A program made the translations under genes and the position numbers. From Methanothrix sp. (GTDB taxonomy: Archaea > Halobacteriota > Methanosarcinia > Methanotrichales > Methanotrichaceae): a DNA stretch of 64,000 nt. The notes beneath the pieces were generated by a model. The model worked only from the letters and a program-made list of their open reading frames with translations, had not been told where the DNA came from and did not search any database. The stretch lies in contig NZ_JANIHG010000004.1 in NCBI RefSeq assembly GCF_024518575.1, positions 1 to 64,000 on the forward strand. The letters run 5' to 3'. Positions 44,058 to 54,442 of the stretch are shown in pieces; positions within the stretch are counted from its first letter, which is position 1, and the number at the start of each line of letters is the position of its first letter.

Positions 44058-46592
44058 GTGGTTCAGGAGGGCATTTCTGCTTTCTGGGCGCTCAGCACAG
44101 AGGATGTGATGAAAGAGCTTGCCACAGGACCGGCTGGCCTTAGTGAGTCTGAGGCCGAGGAGAGGCTCAGAAAGTATGGTTCGAATATCCCCTGGCGGCG
44201 GAGGCAGCCAAAAGATCTGGTTCTTCTGCTCTCTCAGTTCAGAAGCCCCATAATCATACTGCTCGTCTTCGCTGCACTGCTCTCCTTATACCTGCACCAG
44301 AATTTAGAGGCGGGCCTTGTACTGGTAATAGTCTTCGCAAGCGGGATCCTGGGTTTCTGGCAGGAGAGAACTGCTGCAGGCACAATAGCCAGGCTTCTGG
44401 CAATGGTTCAGGTCAGGGTAACCGTCGTGCGGGCAGGCTCCGAAAAGGAGATCCCGCTTGAGAATGTTGTGCCGGGGGACATCATCATTCTCAGAGCAGG
44501 AGATGTCATTCCGGGAGACTGCCGCATCTTGGAGGCCAGAGATCTCTTCGTCAATGAGGCTGCACTCACAGGCGAGACGTATCCCGTTGAGAAAACGACT
44601 GAAACCCTGCCTGAGGATACACCCATGGCAGAAAGGCGCAACAGCCTGTTCATGGGAACAAGCGTTGTCAACGGAACCGCAACCGCCATCGTGGTGCATA
44701 CAGGAAGGAAGACTGAGTTCGGCAGGATATCGCATCATCTGGAGCTCGGAAGGCCCGAGACAGATTTCGAGAGGGGCCTCAGAAGCTTTGGATATTTTCT
44801 CATGGAGCTCACACTGCTGCTTGTGGTGGTGATCTTCGCCATCAATGTCTATCTGGAGAGGCCTGTACTCGAATCTTTTCTGTTCTCCCTTGCTCTGGCA
44901 GTAGGCCTGACACCACAGCTTCTGCCAGCGATAGTGAGCGTCAACCTGGCACACGGAGCGAGAGAGATGGCCGCACTCCGGGTGATCGTCAAGCGGCTCG
45001 CCTCCATAGAGAACTTCGGCAGCATGAACGTCCTCTGCTGCGACAAAACCGGAACGCTTACCGAAGGGGCAGCGAAGATGCATGCCGCTCTGGGTGTGGA
45101 TGGAAGGGAGAACCAGAATGTTTTCCTCCTCGCATATCTCAACGCATTCTACCAAACCGGCTTCACAAATCCCATAGATCAAGCCATACTCAGCTATTGC
45201 CAGCCAGACATATCTGGTTTCAAGAAGCTGAACGAAGTCCCCTATGACTTTGTTCGCAAGAGGTTGAGCATCCTAGTCTCCAGAGAGGGAGATAGCCTGA
45301 TGATCACCAAGGGCGCCCTGAGAAGTGTTCTGGAGATATCCAGCTCAGCTCAGACCGCTGATGGCATTGTAGATATCGATTCCGTCAAAGAGAACCTACA
45401 GCAGATCTTTGGCGATTTCAGCAGCGAGGGATACAGGGTGCTGGGTCTCGCCCACAAAAAGATATCTGGGACAGCTATAACAAAGGATGATGAGAGCGAT
45501 ATGACCTTTCTTGGCTTTCTCATATTCTTTGATCCCCCAAAGGAGGGCATAGCCAGAACTGTGGCAAACCTCGCAGGCCTTGGCGTGAACCTGAAGATGA
45601 TCACAGGGGACAACAAACTTGTAGCATCAGCTATTGGTGAAGAGGTTGGCCTGAGAAAGGGTATCGTTCTCACAGGCAGCGACCTAAGAAAGATCAGTGA
45701 CGAGGCGCTCCAGAGACTGGTTCGTGATGTTGACATATTCGCTGAAGTCGAGCCGAACCAGAAGGAGCGGATAATCCTCGCTCTGAGAAGAAACGGCGAT
45801 GTGATCGGCTACATGGGAGATGGCATCAACGATGTATCTGCCTTGCACGCCTCAGACATCAGCATCTCTGTTGAGAATGCGGTGGATATTGCCAAAGATG
45901 CGGCTGATATTGTCCTTATGGAAAAAGATCTGAACGTTCTTGTTAGGGGCGTGGTCGCTGGCCGAAAGACGTTCGCCAACACCATGAAGTATGTCTTCAT
46001 GGCAACATCTGCCAATTTCGGCAACATGTTCAGCATGGCCCTCCTCTCGCTATTTCTGCCGTTTCTCCCAATGCTTCCAGTCCAGGTGCTCCTGACCAAT
46101 CTCCTCACCGATCTGCCGGAGATGGCTATAGCCACCGACTCTGTTGACCCTGAAAATCTGATCAGCCCCAGGCGTTGGTCGATAAGGCTCATCCGCGACT
46201 TTATGGCGGTCTTCGGACTGCTGAGCTCCCTGTTCGACTACCTGACCTTCGGAGCACTTCTGTTTCTGCTCCACGCCAACACAGCCCAGTTCCGAACAGG
46301 CTGGTTCATGGAGTCCGTTATATCCGCCTCGATGGTTGTGCTGGTCATACGCACAAGGCGGCCTTTCTTCAGATCTGTGCCCAGTCGATACCTTGTCGCA
46401 TCAACCCTGGCAGTGGGAGCAGCCGCAATTCTGCTGCCCTACACGCCTCTCGGAAGAGTATTCATGTTCACGCCGCTTCCCCTGAGTTTCCTGAGTGCAA
46501 CCGTCGTGATTGTGGTCGTATACGTTCTCACAGCAGAGATGGCCAAGAGTATGTTCTACAGAAAATCCGCTTGGCTGTATGATAGGAGTTAG
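44058..46592 (+). CDS. mgtA: magnesium-translocating P-type ATPase (P3B)
   Basis: An 844-residue P-type ATPase. The phosphorylation motif CCDKTGTLTEG is near residue 330, TGET and MITGDN are present, and the hinge is GDGINDVSAL. The segment before it, VGLTPQLLPAIVSVNLAHGA, and IVKRLASIENFGSMNVLCC match MgtA/MgtB rather than Ca or H ATPases. It would import Mg2+ down its gradient using ATP. GTG start with GAGGGAGATGATC upstream. No regulator or MgtC is adjacent. Confidence 0.92.
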   Translation: MVQEGISAFWALSTEDVMKELATGPAGLSESEAEERLRKYGSNIPWRRRQPKDLVLLLSQFRSPIIILLVFAALLSLYLHQNLEAGLVLVIVFASGILGFWQERTAAGTIARLLAMVQVRVTVVRAGSEKEIPLENVVPGDIIILRAGDVIPGDCRILEARDLFVNEAALTGETYPVEKTTETLPEDTPMAERRNSLFMGTSVVNGTATAIVVHTGRKTEFGRISHHLELGRPETDFERGLRSFGYFLMELTLLLVVVIFAINVYLERPVLESFLFSLALAVGLTPQLLPAIVSVNLAHGAREMAALRVIVKRLASIENFGSMNVLCCDKTGTLTEGAAKMHAALGVDGRENQNVFLLAYLNAFYQTGFTNPIDQAILSYCQPDISGFKKLNEVPYDFVRKRLSILVSREGDSLMITKGALRSVLEISSSAQTADGIVDIDSVKENLQQIFGDFSSEGYRVLGLAHKKISGTAITKDDESDMTFLGFLIFFDPPKEGIARTVANLAGLGVNLKMITGDNKLVASAIGEEVGLRKGIVLTGSDLRKISDEALQRLVRDVDIFAEVEPNQKERIILALRRNGDVIGYMGDGINDVSALHASDISISVENAVDIAKDAADIVLMEKDLNVLVRGVVAGRKTFANTMKYVFMATSANFGNMFSMALLSLFLPFLPMLPVQVLLTNLLTDLPEMAIATDSVDPENLISPRRWSIRLIRDFMAVFGLLSSLFDYLTFGALLFLLHANTAQFRTGWFMESVISASMVVLVIRTRRPFFRSVPSRYLVASTLAVGAAAILLPYTPLGRVFMFTPLPLSFLSATVVIVVVYVLTAEMAKSMFYRKSAWLYDRS

Positions 46593-46729
46593 GTGCATGA
46601 GCACAGCCGATCGAAAAAAATCTGGTCGGGATAGGAAGTGAAGTCTAAGCCTGAACATATGGCAGACCGCATAAAGGCTAAATAGAGCATCGCCAAATGG
46701 TCCAGAGCTGCTTTAGTGGAGGACTGGGT

Positions 46730-49700
46730 GTGATCGTCGAGGTTCCAGGACAGTACAACCCCAAGAATGTCGAGGATGAGGTCAGAGAGTTCTGGCAGAG
46801 AGAGGATACCTACCACAAGGTCAGAAGACTGAGGGCAGGTGGAAGGCGTTTCTTCTTCGTCGACGGCCCTCCGTACACAACCGGCAGGATCCACCTCGGC
46901 ACAGCCTGGAACAAGGTGATCAAGGACTCGATTCTAAGATACATGTCCATGAGGGGGCATGAGCTCAAGGACCGGGCCGGCTGGGACATGCACGGCCTCC
47001 CGATAGAGGTTAAGGTCGAGGAGCACCTCGGATTCAGGAGCAAGAAGGATATCGAGACATATGGAGTGGACAGGTTCATCGAGCAGTGCAAGAGCTTCGC
47101 ATTGAGACAGAAGGACGAGATGACTGAGCAGTTCAAGTCCCTGGGGGTATGGCTCGACTGGGACAACCCGTACATGACGCTGAAGAATGAGTACATAGAG
47201 GCAGCATGGTGGACGCTGAAGAGAGCGCATGAACGCGGACTGCTCGAGAGAGGCCTGAGGGTGGTGAACTGGTGCCCGAGGTGCCAGACAGCCATCGCCG
47301 ACTCAGAGGTCGAGTACTGGGATGAGAGAGACCCATCGATATACGTCAAGTTCCCTGTGGAGGGTGAGGAGAACACATACATCGTGATATGGACCACAAC
47401 ACCCTGGACCATCCCCGCAAACGTCGCTGTGGCTGTTCATAAAGACTTCATGTACTCAAAGGTTCGCGCCTGGCGCAGGGATGGCACTTACGAGATACTC
47501 ATAATGGCAACAGATCTCATCGAGAATGTCCTGAAGCAGGGTAGGTATGTGGATTACGAGATACTGGAGAGCATGAGGGGAGAGGATCTGCTCTCGCTGA
47601 CGTACAGAAACCCGCTACAGGATCTGGTCCCACCGCAGAGGGATTTCGTCCACGGAGTTCATCTTGCCGATTTTGTGACCGCTGAGAACACGGGAATCGT
47701 GCACATAGCCCCGGGCCACGGCCTCGAGGATTACGAGCTCGGCCTCGAGAAGAGGCTCCCGATATTCTGTCCGGTCGGGGAGGACGGAAGATACACATCA
47801 GAGGCAGGCGAGAAATACGAGGGGAAGTACGTCAGGGATGCAAACCCAGAGGTCGTGGAGGATCTCATGGACAGGGGCGCGCTTCTCGCGAGCGGAGAGC
47901 TCGTCCATCGCTACGGCCACTGCTGGAGGTGCAAGACGCCGATAATATTCATAGCTACAAGGCAGTGGTTCATCAGGATATCCGACCTCAGGGACCAGAT
48001 GCTCCAGGAGATCGAGAGGGTCTCCTGGTACCCGGAGTGGGCGGGATCCGCTCGGTTCAAGGACTGGATATCGAACGCACGCGACTGGTGCATATCCAGG
48101 CAGCGGTACTGGGGGATACCCCTGCCGATATGGATCTGCAGGAGCTGCGGATCCATGGATGTCATCGGCACAGCCGCGGAGCTTGAGATGCGTGCAGGCC
48201 GGGCCGTGGAGGATCTGCACCGGCCCGCCGTGGATGATGTGAGGCTTAGATGCAGCTGCGGCGGCGAGATGGAGAGGGTGCCGGATGTCTTCGATGTGTG
48301 GTTCGACAGCGCTGTGGCATCATGGGCCACGCTGAACTTTCCGAGAGAGGATAAAGAGTTCAACGTCTGGTGGCCTGCGGACTTCATAACAGAGGGGCAC
48401 GACCAGACCAGGGGCTGGTTCTACTCGCAGCTCGGCGCGAGCATGGTTGCATTCGGCAGAGCCCCGTATAAGAGCGTCCTCATGCACGGTTTCACGCTCG
48501 ACGAGCAGGGAAGGAAGATGTCGAAGAGCATAGGGAACGTCGTGCATCCAGAGGATGTAGTTGAAAGATATGGCGCCGACACCCTGCGCTTCTACGTCCT
48601 CTCATCGAATGCACCCTGGGAGGACCTCCACTTCAGCTGGGAGGGGGCGATGAATGTCAACCGTATGCTCAACATTCTCTGGAACGCCTACCGCTTCCCC
48701 CTGCCCTACATGATCCTGGACAAATTTGACATATCGAAGGCCGATACGAGCAGATACAGCCTCAGGCCTGAGGACCGCTGGATCATCTCAAGGGTGAACT
48801 CGCTCGCAAAGGAGATCGAGGAGAACATGGCAGAGTACATGCTTCATAGAGTCACAAGATCGCTGCAGGATTTCATCCTCGAGGATCTATCGAGATGGTA
48901 CATCCAGCTTGTGCGCCCACGGACCTGGATCGAGACCGATGATCCGGACAAGCTCGCAGCCTATGCCACCCTATACACAGTCATGTCGAGCCTGGTGAAG
49001 CTCCTGGCGCCGTTCACACCGTTCCTTGCTGAGAGCATCTACCAGAACCTTGTTAGAGGTCTGGATCCAAGCGCCCTTGAGTCTGTCCACATGTGCGACT
49101 GGCCCGGGTACAGGGAGGATCTGATAGATAAAAGGCTCGAGGAGAGCATGCGCTACGTGAGGGAGATCTCGGAAGCGGTCTCCAATGCAAGACAGAAGGG
49201 CGGGAGAAAGCTCCGCTGGCCTGTCTCCAGGATAATGATCTCATCTGATGAGCAGCTTGATCTCAGGGATCTAGTCCATGTTCTCAGGACGCAGACCAAC
49301 TCCAAGGATGTGATCGTTTTGCCTCCGGGAGAGAAGCCCGAGATGAACCTGGAGGTCTCTGTCGTCCAAAAGAAAATAGGGCCCGTATTCAAGGGAGAGT
49401 CGAGAGATGTGGTAGAGGCTATCACATCCATGAATCCGAGGGAGGTAAAGCGGATCATCGAGAGCGGAGCGCCCCTTGAGTGGAAGGGCAAAAGCTACAT
49501 GATCACAGGCGAGATGGTAGAGTTCCGCGAGATACCTCCTGCGAACCTCATACCTGCAGAGTTCTCGAAGGGCATCGTGTACGTGGACATAACGCTCACC
49601 GACGAACTCAAAGCAGAGGGGTACGCGCGCGAGATAATACGGAGGATACAGGATATGAGGAAGGATCTGGATCTGAAGGTGGATGAGATGATCCGGGTCT

Positions 49701-49879
49701 CCGTCGCGCTGGACAGCAGTGAGGTTCTGGGACTCGTATCAGGCTGGAAGGACCACATAAGCAGCGAGGTCAGGGCGACTCTTTTAAGAATGGGAAATGA
49801 TATAGATATTGAGGGAGAACTCACCAAGGACTGGGAGGTGGACGGCGTAAATATAAGGGTCTCAGTGGCAAGAGCCTGA
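46730..49879 (+). CDS. ileS: isoleucyl-tRNA synthetase
   Basis: A 1049-residue class I synthetase. The HIGH-type signature is HLGT (GRIHLGTAW), the editing domain lies around residues 190-390 with WTTTPWTIPANVAV, and the KMSKS loop is GRKMSKSIGN near residue 590. The tail holds anticodon-binding helices and a zinc-type extension. The GTG at 46730 is chosen over the ATG at 46697 because GGAGG lies 8 nt before it. Confidence 0.95.
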   Translation: MIVEVPGQYNPKNVEDEVREFWQREDTYHKVRRLRAGGRRFFFVDGPPYTTGRIHLGTAWNKVIKDSILRYMSMRGHELKDRAGWDMHGLPIEVKVEEHLGFRSKKDIETYGVDRFIEQCKSFALRQKDEMTEQFKSLGVWLDWDNPYMTLKNEYIEAAWWTLKRAHERGLLERGLRVVNWCPRCQTAIADSEVEYWDERDPSIYVKFPVEGEENTYIVIWTTTPWTIPANVAVAVHKDFMYSKVRAWRRDGTYEILIMATDLIENVLKQGRYVDYEILESMRGEDLLSLTYRNPLQDLVPPQRDFVHGVHLADFVTAENTGIVHIAPGHGLEDYELGLEKRLPIFCPVGEDGRYTSEAGEKYEGKYVRDANPEVVEDLMDRGALLASGELVHRYGHCWRCKTPIIFIATRQWFIRISDLRDQMLQEIERVSWYPEWAGSARFKDWISNARDWCISRQRYWGIPLPIWICRSCGSMDVIGTAAELEMRAGRAVEDLHRPAVDDVRLRCSCGGEMERVPDVFDVWFDSAVASWATLNFPREDKEFNVWWPADFITEGHDQTRGWFYSQLGASMVAFGRAPYKSVLMHGFTLDEQGRKMSKSIGNVVHPEDVVERYGADTLRFYVLSSNAPWEDLHFSWEGAMNVNRMLNILWNAYRFPLPYMILDKFDISKADTSRYSLRPEDRWIISRVNSLAKEIEENMAEYMLHRVTRSLQDFILEDLSRWYIQLVRPRTWIETDDPDKLAAYATLYTVMSSLVKLLAPFTPFLAESIYQNLVRGLDPSALESVHMCDWPGYREDLIDKRLEESMRYVREISEAVSNARQKGGRKLRWPVSRIMISSDEQLDLRDLVHVLRTQTNSKDVIVLPPGEKPEMNLEVSVVQKKIGPVFKGESRDVVEAITSMNPREVKRIIESGAPLEWKGKSYMITGEMVEFREIPPANLIPAEFSKGIVYVDITLTDELKAEGYAREIIRRIQDMRKDLDLKVDEMIRVSVALDSSEVLGLVSGWKDHISSEVRATLLRMGNDIDIEGELTKDWEVDGVNIRVSVARA

Positions 49880-49922
49880 CCCCCGTGCGAAGCGAGATCT
49901 CCCTTCTCTGAGAGGAACTCAA

Positions 49923-50405
49923 ATGTCAGATGAATATGAAGATGCTGGTGAGGATAGCGTTGTGCCTGTGCGCGTGAAGGGTGTTTACATAGCAGAGACG
50001 CTTGGCGGAAACCCCTCACCCGTGGTCCTACTCGAGGACGAGAGATCGCGGATAGTCCCGATATTCGTCGGGCTCTCAGAGGCGATATCCATCCACAACG
50101 CCCTCTCCGGGGAGGTCTCGCCCAGGCCGATGACCCACGATCTCTTCATATCTGTCCTCGAGTGCCTGGAGGCGACGATCTCTGATGTGCTAATAGACGA
50201 CCTCGAGGGGGGCATATACTATGCCAGGCTCTCGCTCGTGCATGGCACCAAGAGGAGCGAGCTCGATGCACGGCCGAGCGACTGTCTGGCGCTGGCGATA
50301 AGGGCCAAGGCGCCGATCCACATCCAGGAGAGGATCATAGAGATCTCGGGAATGGACAGGAGTGAGATGGAAGGTTTCAGGCGTCTCGACAGCTACATGC
50401 ACTGA
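49923..50405 (+). CDS. bifunctional nuclease family protein (DUF151)
   Basis: A 160-residue protein of the DUF151 family (PF02577). Landmarks are RIVPIFVGLSEAISI, a variable middle, and RPSDCLALAIRAKAPIHI. Plant and Mycobacterium members have DNase and RNase activity; the archaeal role is not established. It lies between ileS and the RNase Z gene on the same strand. Confidence 0.88.
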   Translation: MSDEYEDAGEDSVVPVRVKGVYIAETLGGNPSPVVLLEDERSRIVPIFVGLSEAISIHNALSGEVSPRPMTHDLFISVLECLEATISDVLIDDLEGGIYYARLSLVHGTKRSELDARPSDCLALAIRAKAPIHIQERIIEISGMDRSEMEGFRRLDSYMH

Positions 50406-50420
50406 TATGATGGTGATCTT

Positions 50421-51338
50421 TTGCTGCAGGTTATCTTTCTGGGTACAGCTGGCTCTCTGCCCACGCCTGACAGGAGCTTGCCGGCCATTCTTGTGAACCG
50501 GGAGGGCGATCTTCTTCTCTTCGATTGCGGTGAGGGCACTCAGAGACAGATGATGATCGCGAGGACAGGCATGATGCGGTTGAGCCACATATTCTTGACA
50601 CACCTTCATGCTGACCACATACTTGGTATACCCGGACTCCTGGAGACCATGGCGTTCCAAGGAAGGGAGAATCCGCTCGTGATAGCCGGCCCTCCGCGCA
50701 CGGCAAGGATGGTGAGCATCCTGAACGGGCTTGGATGCTGCGTGCGGGATTTCGAGATCAGGGTGCTGGAGATGAGGCCGGGGGATTCTGTGCGGATGAG
50801 CGGGTACACTGTAACAGCGATCGCAACCCAGCACAGCGTGCCGAGCCTGGGGTATGTGCTGCTCGAGGACATGCGGCCCGGAAGGTTCAACAGGGAGCGC
50901 GCTATAGAGATCGGTGTTCCTGTTGGTCCTCTCTTCGGAAGGCTCCAGAGGGGGGAGAGCGTGGAGATCGACGGCAGGGTGGTCAGGCCTGAGGACGTCC
51001 TGGGCGCTCCCAGGCCCGGCAGGAAGATCGTATACAGCGGGGACACCAGGCCGACTAATGAGATAGAGGAGGCGAGCAGGAACGCAGACCTGCTCATACA
51101 CGATGGCGCTCTGGCAGATGATATGATCGACTGGGCGGTGGAGACGAAGCACACAACCGCAGGAGAGGCTGCTGCGCTCGCCGCAAGGGCCGGTGTGAGA
51201 AGACTTGTCCTGACGCATATAAGCTCCAGGTACTCTGAGGATACGACGCCGCTTCTGAACGATGCCCGAAAGATATTTCCCGAGACTATGATAGCATCGG
51301 ATCTGATGAGGATCGAAGTTCCTCTCCGGGACGCGTGA
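50421..51338 (+). CDS. rnz: ribonuclease Z
   Basis: A 305-residue tRNA 3'-endonuclease of the metallo-beta-lactamase fold. The zinc motif HLHADHILG is near residue 62, with LGTAGSLPTPDRS at the N-terminus, the later zinc ligands in YSGDTRPT and LTHISSRY, and the HTTAGEAA motif. It trims tRNA 3' trailers before CCA addition, which fits the tRNA-Leu here lacking an encoded CCA. TTG start just after a perfect GGTGATC. Confidence 0.95.
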   Translation: MLQVIFLGTAGSLPTPDRSLPAILVNREGDLLLFDCGEGTQRQMMIARTGMMRLSHIFLTHLHADHILGIPGLLETMAFQGRENPLVIAGPPRTARMVSILNGLGCCVRDFEIRVLEMRPGDSVRMSGYTVTAIATQHSVPSLGYVLLEDMRPGRFNRERAIEIGVPVGPLFGRLQRGESVEIDGRVVRPEDVLGAPRPGRKIVYSGDTRPTNEIEEASRNADLLIHDGALADDMIDWAVETKHTTAGEAAALAARAGVRRLVLTHISSRYSEDTTPLLNDARKIFPETMIASDLMRIEVPLRDA

Positions 51339-51517
51339 AGAGCCATTGGCTGGGGCACAAATCTGCTGGAAGCATGCATTGAGGACGAATGCGATGCCTG
51401 TTCCATGCATACACGCCGAAACCCCGTGAGCCTGGAGTCAGACACCTGGCGGCGCACAGATCCTAAGCATCGCTGCTGCAGGAATCCTTATAGTATCCCA
51501 TCATCATCTTCTCGCAG

Positions 51518-52183
51518 ATGATCAAACGAATTCCCTCAGGATGCAAGAGCATCGATGATCTCCTAGGTGGCGGGTTCGAGGCCGGAATAATAACACAGAT
51601 TTACGGCGAATCCGGTACTGGAAAGACCAACATAGTGATACAGCTATCTGTGCAGACCGTTAGGCTCGGATCGCGTGTGATATTCATAGACACCGAGGGA
51701 TTCTCTCCAGACAGGTTCGTCCAGATCGCTGGGGAGAACGCGAAGGAGATCGCCTCGAAGATCGTGGTCTTCCAGCCGCTCAGCCTCGAGCAGCAGCACA
51801 TGGCGATAAGGGACGCATCCAGAATCGCCGGGGAGGGGTTCGGGCTTATTGTTCTTGATTCCGCGACATCTCTCTACAGAGCGGCTCTGGAATCGACGGA
51901 CAACCGTCAGATCAAGAGATCGCTGACATCTCAGCTCTCAGAGCTCCAGGAGATCGCCAGAAGGCACAGCATACCGGTGGTGATAACGAATCAGGTTTAT
52001 ATGGATATCGACACTGGCATCCTCAGACCTGTGGGGGGCACATCTATGGAGCACCTCTGCAAGGCGATACTCGCGCTGGAGAGGCTGGGCGAGGGGAGGA
52101 GGCGAATGCGTGTGGTGAAACACAGGTCGCAGCCTGAGGGGGAGGTTGCGGAATTTCTGATAACATCCAGCGGTTTGATCTGA
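51518..52183 (+). CDS. radB: DNA repair and recombination protein RadB
   Basis: A 221-residue RecA-fold paralogue of RadA lacking its N-terminal DNA-binding domain. Walker A is GESGTGKTN near residue 30 and Walker B is LIVLDSATS. RadB is found only in euryarchaea and assists RadA in recombination. CCTTATAG around 51486-51493 is about 27 nt from the ATG, so it is probably leaderless. Confidence 0.94.
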   Translation: MIKRIPSGCKSIDDLLGGGFEAGIITQIYGESGTGKTNIVIQLSVQTVRLGSRVIFIDTEGFSPDRFVQIAGENAKEIASKIVVFQPLSLEQQHMAIRDASRIAGEGFGLIVLDSATSLYRAALESTDNRQIKRSLTSQLSELQEIARRHSIPVVITNQVYMDIDTGILRPVGGTSMEHLCKAILALERLGEGRRRMRVVKHRSQPEGEVAEFLITSSGLI

Positions 52184-52318
52184 TTCCAAGCTGTCTTTTT
52201 AAAGAAACTCAGCGTAACGATCATCTGAAGCAGCCGGCATTATTCTTTTCTGAGGAAAACGATGGCAAACGCCCCATTCTGTTCAAGATGCCGGGGGCCT
52301 TTAGCATGCTGCAGGCTC

Positions 52319-52663
52319 TCATTTCAGCTGTTCGACCTCTATCACGCGGAGCGGGACGGATCCCAGAGCCTTTCCGATCATCGCCTTTGCGATCCTTCCT
52401 GCGTGCTCCTCGCTCTCCGCATTGAATATCTTTATCTCGAATATCAGGCCGACCAGGGCGGTTCCCGCAACGAGTAGAACCCCTTCAAGCGGCTCCTCGC
52501 AGCTAGGGCAGTAGCTCTGGCCGACCTCGACCTCGACGTACTCCATGCCGCTCTGGTTTAGCCTCTTGCCAGCCTCTGAGATCGCCACACCGATGGCATC
52601 ATCAGCAGACTTCACATCCCTGACTATCCACGCCCCCTCAAGGGTTACCAAGAAGTTGGACAT
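52319..52663 (-). CDS. UPF0212 (DUF555) protein
   Basis: A 114-residue protein beginning [17 protein letters not shown], the diagnostic start of archaeal UPF0212, with a CPSC pair (YCPSCEE) and [19 protein letters not shown] near the end. Function unknown; widely conserved in euryarchaea. The longer frame to 52831 overlaps the divergent gene and is rejected. Confidence 0.9.
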   Translation of the reverse strand: MSNFLVTLEGAWIVRDVKSADDAIGVAISEAGKRLNQSGMEYVEVEVGQSYCPSCEEPLEGVLLVAGTALVGLIFEIKIFNAESEEHAGRIAKAMIGKALGSVPLRVIEVEQLK

Positions 52664-52728
52664 CTCATCCCCCTCGAGAGCGATAAGGATATCTAAGTTG
52701 CGGGTCAGAGAAACAAAAGGTGATACAG

Positions 52729-53001
52729 ATGATCCAGATACCAGGCAGAGTCGGAAAGAGCTCTGGAATGCCGCTGAGCACAGAGAAGGAGTTCGAGCAG
52801 GAGATATACGTAACGCGCGGAGAGATGGCAAACTTCATTCGCGAGCTGGCATCTGCGATCGAGGCTGGCGGCAGGGTTGATCTCTCAAGAGACGACTGGA
52901 CGCTGGGCGTCACTCCCATGGAGCCCCTGAAGATCGAGATACAGTACAAGGGGAACAAGAGGGAGATTGAGATCCAGCTGAAGCTTAAGGAGTTACCGTA
53001 A
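52729..53001 (+). CDS. amphi-Trp domain protein
   Basis: A 90-residue protein with the amphi-Trp pattern: [20 protein letters not shown], then [11 protein letters not shown] and two beta strands ([20 protein letters not shown]). The family is small, mainly archaeal, and of unknown function. The ATG at 52729 has GGTGAT 4 nt upstream; the in-frame GTG inside that site (52720) is not used. Confidence 0.8.
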   Translation: MIQIPGRVGKSSGMPLSTEKEFEQEIYVTRGEMANFIRELASAIEAGGRVDLSRDDWTLGVTPMEPLKIEIQYKGNKREIEIQLKLKELP

Positions 53002-53381
53002 GCGCTGCAGAGCCTGCTGGCTGCAGAACAGAGCATATGCACGGGATCGGCCTGCCGAAATCGCATCACATGTGCAGGCCGGATTCCGGCGCAATCTCAT
53101 GCAGGAAGCCCGCACCTGCGGTGTCCAATGTGCTGTACCATCGCCATATGGCGTGGATCCGCGTGTGGATACACCCGGCAGACTACTAAAGATATTTTTA
53201 GATTGTGCGCTGCACACTCACATCCGCACTAACATGCTGTGTTGAATAATTAAGAGTTCTAAGGTCGAAAGCTATCGATTTTTACTAGAATTGCAATTCG
53301 TATGAATCCAGCCTCTACTATCGGATTCTCAAACATTATTCAACACGGCACACTAACATAAAATTATAAAAATAGGAAAGC
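53002..53381. other. 380-nt convergent spacer with MITE copy 2
   Basis: Holds the element at 53235-53350. The 53002-53226 part is GC-richer and shows no gene or clear structure. Confidence 0.5.
53235..53350 (+). repeat. MITE-like element, copy 2 (116 bp)
   Basis: The left end TGCTGTGTTGAATAAT and right end ATTATTCAACACGGCA are inverted repeats with one mismatch. Flanked by perfect 8-bp direct repeats CACTAACA (53227-53234 and 53351-53358). No coding capacity. Confidence 0.92.
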
Positions 53382-54242
53382 TCAGTAAATCGCGATCTTG
53401 GAGCTTCTCAGAATGAGGACAGGCCTGCTTGCCGTATTTGCCACCCCATATGCTGTGCTTCCGATCCTGCCCTTCTTGATAGCGGTTGCACCCTGTGAGC
53501 TCATCGCGATCAGGGAGACATCCTCCTCAGCTGCAACGGATCTTATCTGCTCGCAGGCCTCGCCGACCACGACCTTTGTGCTCACATTTAAACCGCCTTT
53601 TCTGAGCTCCGCCGCGACCTCATTCAGACGCTCCGTGCCGTATTGGACCGCGGAGTCGATCTCCTCCTGTGTCTCGCCTCTGGAGACCACATGAAGCAGC
53701 ATCAGCTCGCCGATCCCGCTTATGTTCTTCAGGAACGATAGCGCTGCCTCGGCCGGCTGGGAGAAGTCTGTCGGATAAAGCACCTTGTGCAGCAGCCTCG
53801 CGCAGTATATGCCGACCGGCTTTCCCTCCATCATCCTGTATCTCATCAGAAGGAGATGCGTGTTGCCGTAGCGCAGAACGTTCCTGGAGACGCTTCCAAG
53901 GAGCACGCTCTCGATCAGGCTCTTGCCTCTTGCACCCATCGCTATCAGAGAGACATTCTCCTCATCTGCCACCTTCTGTATGGCGCTCGCCACCTCCCCC
54001 TCCAGGACGGAGACCGCCCTCACCTTGACGTTCATTCCCTGCAGGGGGGCCGCCTCGCCCTCCAGCCTCTTCTCCGCCTCCCTTATCTCCGCAACCGGGT
54101 CCCAGACCCTGGCAAGCGGATCCCTGCTGATGACATGAAGGAGGACAACGTCCTTCACACCCGGTATCTGACCAGCGCACTCTACGACCTTTCTCGCATG
54201 CTTAGAAAAGTCCGTGGGGATCAATATCTTCTCAAACATCAT
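53382..54242 (-). CDS. tandem universal stress protein (UspA family)
   Basis: A 286-residue protein of two Usp domains. The first runs from FEKILIPTDFSKHA with the ATP-binding signature GARGKSLIESVLLGS. The second runs from KVLYPTDFSQPAEA with SSQGATAIKKGRIGS. Both keep the G-x2-G-x9-G pattern, so both may bind ATP. The start is at 54242 or 54239 (two ATGs after GGTG). Role in stress is known only for the family. Confidence 0.9.
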   Translation of the reverse strand: MMFEKILIPTDFSKHARKVVECAGQIPGVKDVVLLHVISRDPLARVWDPVAEIREAEKRLEGEAAPLQGMNVKVRAVSVLEGEVASAIQKVADEENVSLIAMGARGKSLIESVLLGSVSRNVLRYGNTHLLLMRYRMMEGKPVGIYCARLLHKVLYPTDFSQPAEAALSFLKNISGIGELMLLHVVSRGETQEEIDSAVQYGTERLNEVAAELRKGGLNVSTKVVVGEACEQIRSVAAEEDVSLIAMSSQGATAIKKGRIGSTAYGVANTASRPVLILRSSKIAIY

Positions 54243-54442
54243 ATTCACCAGGCTTTCACATCTTTCTGCAAAGCTGCACATAATCAATCTATGTCTTTAC
54301 CTTTATTAGTTTTGCCGGCACTGAAGATCGATCCTGATTGTTCATGCGCTCACATTAAACTTGATTCCCGACAAGCCAGATCGTAAATCCATCGCGAGAG
54401 GTCCTGCATGTGGCCTCTGGGCGGTGAGATGTGCAGCTTGTA

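Noticed and set aside
50190-51410. 406-codon minus-strand frame opposite the RNase Z gene
   Set aside because: RNase Z is clear on the plus strand; the reverse frame is rich in His, Pro and Arg, with no domain.
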